Shown piece after piece: positions 36,092 to 43,863 of a stretch of 64,000 nt of DNA (the first letter of the stretch is position 1; the number at the start of each line of letters is the position of its first letter). The stretch lies in assembly GCF_002261335.1 (NCBI RefSeq), contig NZ_NEVL01000007.1, positions 124,001 through 188,000 of the forward strand. The letters are read 5' to 3'. The notes below the pieces were generated by a model. It was not told where the DNA came from. It did not search any database and saw only the letters and a program-made list of their open reading frames with translations. The position numbers were made by a program, and so were the translations under genes. The stretch is from Bordetella genomosp. 1 (GTDB lineage: Bacteria > Pseudomonadota > Gammaproteobacteria > Burkholderiales > Burkholderiaceae_B).

Positions 36092-36218
36092 GAAGTCAGG
36101 TTCCAGACTGAGGGAGGCGCCACGGTCGGCCCGCCGGAGAGTGCGCCCGGAATGGGCGCGCCACCCTCTGCCTGCTTGTCGGCCTGGGGCAACCCCGCCG
36201 TGCCGCTCGGGCATGGCA

Positions 36219-36240
36219 GCGGGCGCCGGAAGGCGCCCGC
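36219..36240 (-). terminator. Hairpin between the antiporter and FmdB-type genes
   Basis: A perfect 9-base GC stem (GCGGGCGCC / GGCGCCCGC) closed by a GGAA tetraloop lies about 90 bases after the antiporter stop in its direction of transcription. It lacks a U-run. The rest of 36092-36329 is GC-rich without an evident gene. Confidence 0.35.
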
Positions 36241-36329
36241 GGGCTGCCGAAGGCGCAAGCCGGTCCGGCAAAACTACGGGAAAGACTTGAATTTTAGCGT
36301 TTTTCCAGGTCGCCACCGCCGACCATCTT

Positions 36330-37607
36330 TCAGACCGGCAGCAGGAACATCACCGCGGCCACGCCCGTGGGCACCAGCGCGGCCAGAAACAGCCGGCCCG
36401 ACGAGATGCTGCCGTCGGGAAACTGGTTCTTCAGGATGGCGAATCCGGCCGGGTTCGGCGCGTTGGCGATCACGGTCAGGCCGCCGCCGGTGACGGCGCC
36501 CGCGACCAGCATGTAGCGCCAGGCCTCGCTCGTGCCTTCGACCAGCGAGCCCAGGTAGGTGAGCGCCGCGTTGTCGGTGATGGCGGTCAGCGCGGTGGCG
36601 CCCCAATACAGCACGCCGGGCGAGAGTCCGCCCAGCAGGTCCTGCAGCCACCATTTCTGCAGACCGCCCAGCACCACCAGGCCGGCCAGGAAGAAGCCCA
36701 CCATCAAGCCTTCCTTGATGAGCAGGCGATTCTGGTGGCGCTTGTAGGCTTCGGCAAAGCCGATGAACATCATCAGCAGGCCGAGGAACACGGCGGGATG
36801 GTGCGCGGTGAGCACCACGCCGATCAGGATCGCCAGGTGCACCAGGATCACCCAGGCCGGCACCGGCGCGCGGCGCGACTCGCCGTCGGGCGTGTTCACG
36901 CCCTGCGTCAGCGCGCCCGCCACCAGCGCCTCGCGGCACAGGAACGTGAGCAGGCCCGCGTTGATGCAGACGGCCACGGCGGCGCGCCAGCCGAAATGGG
37001 TCGCCATGAAGGTGGTGTCCCAGCCGAAGGTGGAGGCCACCATCAGCACCGGCGGCGCGGCATACGAGGTGAGCACGCCGCCGATCGACACGTTGACGAA
37101 CAGCACGCCCAGCGCCAGGTACTTGAAGCCGGCGCGGCCATGGACGCGGAAATAGCCGTCGCGCAGCAGGATGGCGGCCAGCGTCATCGCGGCCGGCTCG
37201 GTGATGAACGAGCCGCCCAGCGGCACCAGCGCCATGATGACGAAGAAGGTGGCCAGCTCGCGGCGCAGCGGCAGCGCGCGCGCCACCACCCGCACCACGC
37301 GTTCCACCAGCTCGAGGATGGGCCGGCTCGCGGCCACCACCATGATGACGAACACGAACAGCGGCTCGGTGAAGTTGCGCGTGTCCATGTAGTCGAGCGC
37401 GCTGCCGGTGCCGGCCGTCAGCGCCATCACCACGATCAGCACGAAGGCCCACACGCCGAACACGGCCTCCACTTCGGAGAGCAGGTGCCAGACGCCCGCA
37501 TGCGGCCCGTTGCGATGCGCCAGGCGTGCGAAGAACGGGACGGAGAACGTGTGGATGACGGCGACCGCGAACAGCAGGGTCGCGGCCAACTCGATGAAGG
37601 ACGGCAT
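36330..37607 (-). CDS. Putative Na+/H+ antiporter (Na_H_antiport_3-like)
   Basis: About 425 residues with eleven or more hydrophobic segments. FVIMALVPLGGSFITEPAAMTLAAILL and the late GATALTAITDNAALTYLGSLVEG are typical of the ion-transporter superfamily group of putative sodium/proton antiporters; the latter block has the acidic-polar Asp-Asn pair on a membrane helix. The start used is the ATG at 37607 (MPSFIELAATLLFAVAVIH), which begins directly with the first helix; a longer frame exists upstream but would add a basic, non-membrane extension of 46 residues and is unlikely. No partner genes; ion specificity is inferred from family only. Confidence 0.75.
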   Translation of the reverse strand: MPSFIELAATLLFAVAVIHTFSVPFFARLAHRNGPHAGVWHLLSEVEAVFGVWAFVLIVVMALTAGTGSALDYMDTRNFTEPLFVFVIMVVAASRPILELVERVVRVVARALPLRRELATFFVIMALVPLGGSFITEPAAMTLAAILLRDGYFRVHGRAGFKYLALGVLFVNVSIGGVLTSYAAPPVLMVASTFGWDTTFMATHFGWRAAVAVCINAGLLTFLCREALVAGALTQGVNTPDGESRRAPVPAWVILVHLAILIGVVLTAHHPAVFLGLLMMFIGFAEAYKRHQNRLLIKEGLMVGFFLAGLVVLGGLQKWWLQDLLGGLSPGVLYWGATALTAITDNAALTYLGSLVEGTSEAWRYMLVAGAVTGGGLTVIANAPNPAGFAILKNQFPDGSISSGRLFLAALVPTGVAAVMFLLPV

Positions 37608-37769
37608 CAAATCGGATCCGGTGCGCGAGCACGCCGTCGCGGCCCAGGCCCCGATGCGCGCACGATGGAAAGAAGAGCCGCAATATAACGCAGCCGCACG
37701 CGCGCGCCGGCCTTCTCGGCGCAGGGGAAAACCCGGTACGCGCACCCGCCCGCTCGCCTCGGCGCGGCT

Positions 37770-37890
37770 GTTGCACTCGCCGCCGCAATGTCCGCCGCGC
37801 TACGCCGCGCTCGCCGCCGCAATGTCCGCCGCAATGTCCGCCGAACTCGCCGCCGCACTCGCCGCCACGCTACGCCGCGCTCGCCGCCGC
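37770..37890. repeat. Short tandem and direct repeats overlapping the 3' end of the GMC gene
   Basis: This stretch is built from repeated GCCGC and AATGTCC elements. One 22-base block occurs twice, at 37799-37820 and 37869-37890, 70 bases apart; the second copy covers the stop codon and last residues of the GMC oxidoreductase gene. The pattern indicates local duplication or slippage. Confidence 0.7.
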
Positions 37891-39519
37891 GCGTGCCGCC
37901 GTGCGGGCCTCGCGGATCAGCCGGGCGCCCTTCTCCGCGATCATGATGGTGGGCGAGTTGGTGTTGCCCGACGTGATGGTCGGCATGATCGACGCATCGA
38001 TCACACGCAGGCCCGACACGCCGCGCACCCGCAGGTCCGCGTCCACCACCGCGTCGGCGTCGCGTCCCATCTTGCAGGTGCCGACCGGATGGAAGATGGT
38101 GGTGCCGATCGCGCCGGCCGCGCGGGCCAGGTCCTGCGCCGACTGCACCGCCTCGCCGGGCAGATACTCTTCGGGGCGATAGCGCGCCAGCGCCGGCTGC
38201 GCCACGATGCGGCGCGTGAGCCGGATGCTGTCGGCGGCCACCTTCAGGTCTTCGGGCGTGGAGAGATAGTTGCAGAGGATCTCGGGCGCCTGCTGCGCGT
38301 CGGGCGAGACGATGCGCACGTGGCCGCGGCTGGTCGGGCGCAGATTGCACACCGAGGCCGTGAACGCCGGGAAGGCGTGCAGCGGCTCGCCGAACTTGTC
38401 GAGCGACAGCGGCTGCACGTGGTATTCGACATTGGCGCGGCTGTGTTCGGGGCTGGAGCGCGCGAACGCGCCGAGCTGCGACGGCGCCATGCTGAGCGGA
38501 CCGCGGCGCGACCAGGCGTATTGCGCGCCCATCATGAATTTTCCCCACAGCGTGCCGGCCACCGCGTTGAGCGTGCGCGCGCCCCGCACGCGGTAGATCA
38601 GGCGCAGTTGCAGGTGGTCCTGCAGATTGCCGCCCACGCCGGGCAGGTCGTGCACCACGGGCACGCCGTGGCGCTCGAGCCAGGCGGCCGGGCCCACGCC
38701 CGAGACCTGCAGCAATTGCGGCGAACCGATGGCGCCCGCGGCCAGGATCACCTCGGCACGGGCCTGGGCGGTGCGAACGCCCGCCGCATCGGTGTGGAAC
38801 GCGACACCGCTGGCGCGCCGCTGCTGGAACACGATGCGGCGCGCCCGCGCCCCGGTGATCACGTCCAGGTTGGGCCGCTTGAGCGCGGGCCGCAGGAACG
38901 CCTTCGCCGTGTTCCAGCGGATGCCGCTGCGCTGGTTCACCTCGAAGTAGTCGCAGCCTTCGTTGTCGCCCTGGTTGAAGTCGTCGATGGAAGGAATGCC
39001 GGCCTGCGCCGCCGCGGCGCGAAACGCATCGAGCAGCTCCCACGACAGGCGCTGGCGTTCGACGCGCCATTCGCCGCCCGCGCCGTGGAACGGGCCGGCG
39101 CCGCCGTGGTGATCTTCGCAGGCCTTGAACAGGGGCAGTACGTCGTCCCAACTCCAGCCCGGGTTGCCCTGCGCGGCCCAGCCGTCGTAGTCCTGGCGCT
39201 GGCCGCGCATGTAGATCATGCCGTTGATCGACGAGCAGCCGCCCAGCACGCGGCCGCGCGGATAGCCCAGGTCGCGGCCGTTGAGGCCGGGCTCGGGCTG
39301 GGTGCGATAACACCAGTCGGTACGCGGATTGCCGATGCAGTACAAATAACCCACGGGGATGTGGATCCAGTGCCAGTTGTCGGCACCGCCCGCCTCCAGC
39401 AGCAGCACCCGCACATCGGGGTCCGCCGACAGGCGGTTGGCCAGCAGGCAACCCGCCGACCCCGCCCCCACGATGATGTAGTCGTACACCAGATCGGTAC
39501 CGCCGCCAGCCTTGCCCAC
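37870..39519 (-). CDS. GMC-family FAD oxidoreductase (choline dehydrogenase-like)
   Basis: About 549 residues. FAD-binding YDYIIVGAGSAGCLLANRL at the N-terminus, GMC signature 1 in RVLGGCSSINGMIYMRGQ and signature 2 in ILAAGAIGSPQLLQVSGVGP; the catalytic pair is the His in IFHPVGTCKMG and the Asn of ITSGNTNSPTIMIAEKGA. Members oxidise alcohols. The start chosen is GTG at 39519 because AGGAG lies 9 bases before it; GTG at 39489 and TTG at 39558 are alternatives. The last dozen residues are almost all alanine and arginine and come from the repeated DNA at the 3' end. No betaine genes are nearby, so choline as substrate is not supported. Confidence 0.88.
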   Translation of the reverse strand: MGKAGGGTDLVYDYIIVGAGSAGCLLANRLSADPDVRVLLLEAGGADNWHWIHIPVGYLYCIGNPRTDWCYRTQPEPGLNGRDLGYPRGRVLGGCSSINGMIYMRGQRQDYDGWAAQGNPGWSWDDVLPLFKACEDHHGGAGPFHGAGGEWRVERQRLSWELLDAFRAAAAQAGIPSIDDFNQGDNEGCDYFEVNQRSGIRWNTAKAFLRPALKRPNLDVITGARARRIVFQQRRASGVAFHTDAAGVRTAQARAEVILAAGAIGSPQLLQVSGVGPAAWLERHGVPVVHDLPGVGGNLQDHLQLRLIYRVRGARTLNAVAGTLWGKFMMGAQYAWSRRGPLSMAPSQLGAFARSSPEHSRANVEYHVQPLSLDKFGEPLHAFPAFTASVCNLRPTSRGHVRIVSPDAQQAPEILCNYLSTPEDLKVAADSIRLTRRIVAQPALARYRPEEYLPGEAVQSAQDLARAAGAIGTTIFHPVGTCKMGRDADAVVDADLRVRGVSGLRVIDASIMPTITSGNTNSPTIMIAEKGARLIREARTAARAAASAA

Positions 39520-39604
39520 GGGTCTAGTCTCCTGGTCGAAGCGCGTGAGTCCGCGCAACGTTGTCTGAGCGGAGTTGTAGTCCAGCGGCTCCGCCCTGCC
39601 TACC

Positions 39605-39616
39605 CGGGACGTCCCG
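39605..39616. promoter_or_regulatory. Perfect 12-base palindrome in the GMC/methyltransferase intergenic region
   Basis: CGGGACGTCCCG lies between two divergent genes, about 85 bases upstream of the GMC start. It has the size of an operator core. No known binding protein is suggested. Confidence 0.3.
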
Positions 39617-39651
39617 AAGGAAAACCAGGACGGAACCTAAATCGTGTAGGG

Positions 39652-39680
39652 TTGTCAGGTTTGTTCAGGGATTTGTCAGG
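39652..39680 (+). promoter_or_regulatory. Direct repeat TTGTCAGG, 21-base period, upstream of the exported methyltransferase
   Basis: TTGTCAGG occurs at 39652-39659 and 39673-39680, exactly 21 bases apart (two DNA turns), with a near copy TTGTTCAGG between. Tandem sites on one face of DNA are typical for response regulators of the OmpR/PhoB type. Located 83-111 bases before the ATG at 39763. Confidence 0.4.
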
Positions 39681-39762
39681 CGACGACCGCCGTCGCCGCT
39701 GCCATCCAGTCCAACGCCACCCGTGCCGCCGCCCGCGCGGCACGCTGCACCGGGAGAACGAT

Positions 39763-40620
39763 ATGCAAGTGCTCACTCACACGCCAAGCCGCAAAATGTC
39801 TGGAATCAGATCGGCCCTTGCATGCGCGATCGCCGCCGCGACCCTGTTGCTGCCGGCAGCTGGCCAGGCCGAAACGCCGAAGCGCTGGGTCGAGCTCGAC
39901 GTGCCCTACGTGCCCACCCCGGACGACGCCGTGGCGAAGATGCTGGAGATGGCCGAGGTCGGCCCGCGTGACTCGGTGATCGACCTGGGATCGGGCGACG
40001 GCCGCATCGCCATCGCCGCGGTGCGCGACCGCGAGGCCCAGAATGCGCTGGGCGTGGACATCGACCCGGCGCGCGTGAAGGAAGCCAATGCCAACGCGCG
40101 CAAGGCCCAGGTCGAAGGCCGCGTGACCTTCAAGAAGCAGGACCTGTTCAAGACCGACATCGCCAATGCCTCGGTGCTGACCATGTATCTGCTGCCCGAC
40201 GTGAACCTCGCCATGCGTCCGGTGATCCTGGAGAAGATGGCGCCGGGTTCGCGCGTGGTGTCGCACGCCTTCACCATGGGCGACTGGCAAAGCGACCGCC
40301 GCGAGATGGTCGACGGCCGCTCGCTCTATCTCTGGATCGTGCCCGCCAAGGCCGCCGGCACCTGGCAGGTGGAGGATCCCGCCGGCGCCTTTGCGCTGAC
40401 CCTGGAGCAGCAGTACCAGCAGGTGCGCGCCACGGCGCAGCGCGATGGCGCGGCGCTGCCGGTGAGCGACGCGACGCTGCGCGGCACCGAGCTGCGCTTC
40501 ACGCTCGACGACGGCGGCAAGCCGCGCCAGTACGTGGGCGTGATCGAGGGCGACCGCATGCAGGCGCGCAGCGGCGACGGGCTGCACGGCGGCTGGCAAG
40601 CCACGCGGCAGGCCCGATGA
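39763..40620 (+). CDS. Exported class I SAM-dependent methyltransferase-fold protein
   Basis: 285 residues. It has an N-terminal signal peptide: basic start, hydrophobic SALACAIAAATLLLPAAG and an Ala-x-Ala-type cleavage site (GQA-ET, near residue 35). The mature part is a Rossmann methyltransferase fold with SAM motif I in SVIDLGSGDGRIAIAA, acidic GVDIDPARVKEANANA, and VLTMYLLPDVNLAMRP; a separate C-terminal beta-rich part starts near residue 205. SAM is not normally found outside the cytoplasm, so either the protein is retained, the peptide is an anchor, or the fold has another use. GGGAG ribosome site before the ATG. Its stop overlaps the APC permease start by 4 bases, so the two are coupled. 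Confidence 0.8.
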   Translation: MQVLTHTPSRKMSGIRSALACAIAAATLLLPAAGQAETPKRWVELDVPYVPTPDDAVAKMLEMAEVGPRDSVIDLGSGDGRIAIAAVRDREAQNALGVDIDPARVKEANANARKAQVEGRVTFKKQDLFKTDIANASVLTMYLLPDVNLAMRPVILEKMAPGSRVVSHAFTMGDWQSDRREMVDGRSLYLWIVPAKAAGTWQVEDPAGAFALTLEQQYQQVRATAQRDGAALPVSDATLRGTELRFTLDDGGKPRQYVGVIEGDRMQARSGDGLHGGWQATRQAR

Positions 40621-41978
40621 GCGCGGGCGGCGAAAGCCTCGCCCTGCCCGCCAGCGAGGCCGCCCACGAACCCAGCCTGTCGGCGCTCGACGCCGTCGCG
40701 GTGCTGGTGGGCGTGGTGATCGGCATCGGCATCTTCGGCTTCCCGCCGCTGGTCGCGCAGCACGCCAGCTCGGAGCTCGTGTATCTCGCGCTGTGGGGCG
40801 CGGGCGGGCTGGTGATGCTGATCGGCGCGCTCTGCTATGCCGAGCTGGGCGCGGCCTATCCCGGCGCGGGTGGCGAGTATCTTTATCTCTCGCGGGCATG
40901 GGGCGCGCGCGTCGGCCTGCTGTTCGCGTGGGCGCGCTGCACGGTGATCCAGACCGGCGCGATCGCGGTGGTGGCCTTCATCTATGGCGACTACGCGCAG
41001 CAGCTGCTGCCGCTGGGCCCGCACGGCGTCGCGCTGCACGCGGCGATCTCCGTGGTGGCGCTCACCGCGCTCAACATCGCCGGCACGCGCCCGTCCAAGC
41101 GGCTGCAGTGGATCTTCACCCTGCTCACGCTGGCCGCGCTGGCCGCGGTGCTGATCGCCGGGCTCACGGCGGCGCCGCAGGCCGCCGAGACGCCCGTCGT
41201 CGCCGGCCTGACGGGCAATCCCGCCGGCCTGCTCGGCATGGGCATGGTCTTCGTGCTGCTCACCTATGGCGGCTGGAACGAGGCCGCGTATCTGAGCGGC
41301 GAGCTGCGCGACGCCGGGCGCAACATGAGCCGCGTGCTGCTCGCCGGCACGGCGGTGGTCACGGTGGCCTATCTGCTCATCAACCTCGCGCTGCTCGAGC
41401 TCTTCGGCCTCCAGGGGCTGCGCGACAGCAATGCGGTCGGCGCGGCCGTGATGCAGCTGGCCGCGGGTCCGTATGCGGCCGCCGGCCTGAGCCTGCTGAT
41501 CTGCGCCACCGCGCTGAGCACCATCAACGGCACCATCCTCACCGGCGCCCGGCTCTATTACGCGCTGGGCCGCGACGTGCCGCGGCTGCGCGGGCTGGCC
41601 GGCTGGAACGCGCGCGGCCACTCGCCGGTGAACGCGCTCTTGGCACAGGGCGCCCTCACGCTGGTGCTGGTCGGCGTGGGCGCGCTCAGCGCCAACAGCG
41701 TGCAGACCATGGTGGCCTACACCGCGCCGGTGTTCTGGCTCTTCATGATGCTGGTGGCCGCATCGCTGTGGCGGCTGCGCCGGCTCGATCCGGCGCGCCC
41801 GCGCCCCTTCCGCGTGCCGCTCTATCCGCTCACGCCGGCCCTGCTCGCGCTGGCGTGCGCCGGGCTGGTGTATTCCAGCGCGGTGTACGCCGGCGCGGGC
41901 GCGCTGATGGGCCTGGCCGTGCTCGCGCTCGGCCTGCCGCTCTTGCGCCTGCTCAAGCCGGCTCAGGCCAGCGGGTAG
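40617..41978 (+). CDS. APC-family amino acid permease
   Basis: 453 residues with about twelve hydrophobic helices. The first helix has LVGVVIGIGIFGFPPLVA, the Gly-x-Gly-x-Phe unwound motif where the substrate amine binds in APC carriers, and the first intracellular loop contains ELGAAYPGAGGEYLYLSRAWG, another family mark. It is an inner-membrane importer or exchanger of amino acids or amines; specificity is not clear. ATG overlaps the methyltransferase stop (ATGA). Its 3' end overlaps the convergent DapA-family gene by 16 bases. Confidence 0.87.
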   Translation: MSAGGESLALPASEAAHEPSLSALDAVAVLVGVVIGIGIFGFPPLVAQHASSELVYLALWGAGGLVMLIGALCYAELGAAYPGAGGEYLYLSRAWGARVGLLFAWARCTVIQTGAIAVVAFIYGDYAQQLLPLGPHGVALHAAISVVALTALNIAGTRPSKRLQWIFTLLTLAALAAVLIAGLTAAPQAAETPVVAGLTGNPAGLLGMGMVFVLLTYGGWNEAAYLSGELRDAGRNMSRVLLAGTAVVTVAYLLINLALLELFGLQGLRDSNAVGAAVMQLAAGPYAAAGLSLLICATALSTINGTILTGARLYYALGRDVPRLRGLAGWNARGHSPVNALLAQGALTLVLVGVGALSANSVQTMVAYTAPVFWLFMMLVAASLWRLRRLDPARPRPFRVPLYPLTPALLALACAGLVYSSAVYAGAGALMGLAVLALGLPLLRLLKPAQASG

Positions 41979-42925
41979 CGCCGGTCGAGCTCGGCGACGG
42001 CCGCGTCGAGCTGGTCCACCAGCGCGGCGCTGGCCGCGGCCATCGGCGCGCGCACGTCGGCGCGCAGCATGCCCTGGCGCGCCAGCAGGCCCTTGACCGG
42101 ACCCGGATTGGGCTCGGCGAACAACAGCTTCATGACGGGTGCCAGCGCATGGAACAGCTGGCGCGCCAGCGCCACCTGCTGCGCCTGCATGGCCTGGTAC
42201 AGCGCCACGAAGAGATCCGGGCGCACGTGCGCCGAGGCCGCGATCAGGCCGCTGCCGCCCAGCGCGAGCGTGCCCAGCACATGCAGGTCTTCGCCGGCCA
42301 GCACCTGCAGTCCGCCATGCGCGACCAGCGCCTGCGTCTTTTCGATGGAGCCGCCGCAGTCCTTGATGGCGCGGATGTTGGGATGGTCGGCGAGCTGCAG
42401 CAACGTGGCGACGTCGAGCTGCGCGCCGGTGCGATACGGGATGTCGTAGAGCAGCAGCGCCGCGGGCGAGGCGTCGGCCAGCGCCTCGAAATAGGCGCGC
42501 AGGCCGGCCTGGCTCGGCCGCACGTAATACGGTGCCGGCGCCAGCAGGCCCGCGAGCGGACGGGTGGCAAACACCGCCAGCCGGCGCAGCACGTCGCGCT
42601 GGTGATTGCCCGCCAGGCCCATCACCACCGGCAGCGCGCCGGCCTCGTCGAGCACCGTGTCGAGCACGGTCAGCTGCTCGTACTCGTCCATCGCGGCGGC
42701 CTCGCCGGTGCTGCCGCACACCACCAGGCCGTCGACGCCCGCACGCACATAGTGGCGCACCAGCCGGCGCACGGCGGCGAGGTCGGGGCCGTCTTCATTG
42801 AAGGGCGTCACCAGCGGCACCCAGACGCCGTGGAACGACACGGGAGCCGTTGCGGGCGCAACCGTTGCGGCGGCGGACTGGGACGGGATGACGCCGGTGG
42901 CGGCGGTAAGCGTTGCGATCGACAT
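41963..42925 (-). CDS. DapA/NAL-family class I aldolase (4-hydroxy-tetrahydrodipicolinate synthase-like)
   Basis: 320 residues, TIM-barrel Schiff-base aldolase. FHGVWVPLVTPFNEDGPDL at the start, VVCGSTGEAAAMDEYE (phosphate/pyruvate-binding Gly-Ser-Thr-Gly-Glu), LLLYDIPYRTG with the catalytic Tyr, and RAIKDCGGSIEKT with the Schiff-base Lys. An N-terminal extension of about 27 residues, rich in alanine and threonine, precedes the fold. Family members make dihydrodipicolinate or cleave keto acids; a true lysine role is not established here because no other lysine gene is adjacent. It may be a catabolic member serving with the amino acid permease on the opposite strand. Confidence 0.85.
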   Translation of the reverse strand: MSIATLTAATGVIPSQSAAATVAPATAPVSFHGVWVPLVTPFNEDGPDLAAVRRLVRHYVRAGVDGLVVCGSTGEAAAMDEYEQLTVLDTVLDEAGALPVVMGLAGNHQRDVLRRLAVFATRPLAGLLAPAPYYVRPSQAGLRAYFEALADASPAALLLYDIPYRTGAQLDVATLLQLADHPNIRAIKDCGGSIEKTQALVAHGGLQVLAGEDLHVLGTLALGGSGLIAASAHVRPDLFVALYQAMQAQQVALARQLFHALAPVMKLLFAEPNPGPVKGLLARQGMLRADVRAPMAAASAALVDQLDAAVAELDRRYPLA

Positions 42926-43023
42926 GGGGCACTCCTTCGGTGCGGACCGTAATGGTGACCGTGCAGATACGCGAAGGGGTGTGGAGAAGAGGGAATGCGC
43001 GTGTGAGCGCAGCCGGTTTCGCC

Positions 43024-43053
43024 GCTGTTCCGTCGCCCATCTGACGGAACAGC
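43024..43053. promoter_or_regulatory. 11-base perfect inverted repeat upstream of the DapA-family gene
   Basis: GCTGTTCCGTC (43024-43034) and GACGGAACAGC (43043-43053) with an 8-base centre. It sits about 100 bases upstream of the aldolase start and could be an operator or an RNA stem. Its right arm also pairs with a later segment. Confidence 0.5.
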
Positions 43054-43084
43054 AAGCTCCGGTCAGATGAGCTGCTGTTTTTTG
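43048..43084 (+). terminator. Terminator-like hairpin with T-run on the plus strand
   Basis: AACAGC-A-AGCTC pairs with GAGCTGCTGTT (one bulged A) and is followed by TTTTTT. The left arm is shared with the preceding inverted repeat, so the two stems exclude each other. No gene ends here on the plus strand, which raises the option of a short non-coding RNA. Confidence 0.45.
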
Positions 43085-43224
43085 GATTTCAGGCCGGCAC
43101 GCGACGACGCCGCACCGATGGCGCGGGAAGAGTCAGCGTGGAAAAAGGCCTGGTTCATGAAAAGACAGTATCGGGCTGGAGAGGTAAGCCGAGCCGGCAT
43201 TCTGCCGCGCCCGGCTCGCGCCTG

Positions 43225-43722
43225 TCAACGCGGCGGCGCGTTCAGGCTGTCGGTGAAGACTTTGCACAACGCTTCCATGCCGACGCGGTCTTCCTCGTCG
43301 AAGCGACCGGGCACCGGGCTGTCCACGTCCCACACGCCCAGCAGCGCGCCATTGCGCTCGAGCGGCACGACGATTTCGGAACGCGATGCGGCATCGCAGG
43401 CGATGTGGCCGGGAAACGCGTGCACGTCGGCCACCACCTGGGTCTGGCGCGCGCTCGCGGCCGCACCGCACACGCCGCGCTCGAGCGCGATGCGCACGCA
43501 GGCCGGCTTGCCCTGGAACGGCCCGAGCACCAGCTCGCGGCCATCGTAGAGATAGAACCCGGCCCAGTTGATGTCGGGCACGGCCTGCCACACCAGCGCG
43601 CTGAAGTTGGCGGCATTGGCGATCAGGTCGTACTCGTCGGTGAGCAGCGCCTTCATCTGCGCGGCGAGCTGGCGATACAGCTCCGGCTTGGAATCGGCGG
43701 ACAGGGCGGTGGCTTCGAACAT
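43225..43722 (-). CDS. msrC: Free methionine-R-sulfoxide reductase (GAF domain)
   Basis: 165 residues, a single GAF domain. The three functional cysteines of the Escherichia coli enzyme (Cys84, Cys94, Cys118) are all present here at Cys75, Cys85 and Cys109, with the same spacings (KPACVRIALERGVCGAA, GHIACDAASRSEIVVPL). Also seen are NWAGFYLYDGRELVLGPFQG and GVWDVDSPVPGRFDEED. The enzyme reduces free methionine-R-sulfoxide using thioredoxin-type donors in the cytoplasm. ATG at 43722, divergent from the aminotransferase gene with 141 bases between. Confidence 0.93.
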   Translation of the reverse strand: MFEATALSADSKPELYRQLAAQMKALLTDEYDLIANAANFSALVWQAVPDINWAGFYLYDGRELVLGPFQGKPACVRIALERGVCGAAASARQTQVVADVHAFPGHIACDAASRSEIVVPLERNGALLGVWDVDSPVPGRFDEEDRVGMEALCKVFTDSLNAPPR

Positions 43723-43863
43723 ATGCTTCTATTTGTAACTGTACCGGCGGGAATCGACGGGATTGATTTCGGGGGCACTTCGGCGTGCGGCACCGGCTTT
43801 CGGTCCGTGTGCAACAATGAGTTTTTACCGCAAGTGTCAATACCTTCCTTCAGAAGCCCTCCC

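Larger units (their letters stand above)
42926..43224. other. 299-base intergenic region with nested inverted repeats
   Basis: The longest non-coding stretch of the window. Around 43024-43084 it contains three overlapping inverted repeats and a run of six T on the plus strand (see separate entries). The remaining sequence (42926-43020 and 43090-43224) shows no open frame of note and no obvious promoter consensus. Confidence 0.6.

Noticed and set aside
36330-37745. Longer start of the antiporter-like protein
   Set aside because: The added 46 residues are basic and non-hydrophobic and not typical of the family; ATG at 37607 begins at the first helix.
37770-37890. CRISPR-like array
   Set aside because: Repeats are short, adjacent and lack unique spacers of constant length; they are simple GC-rich duplications.
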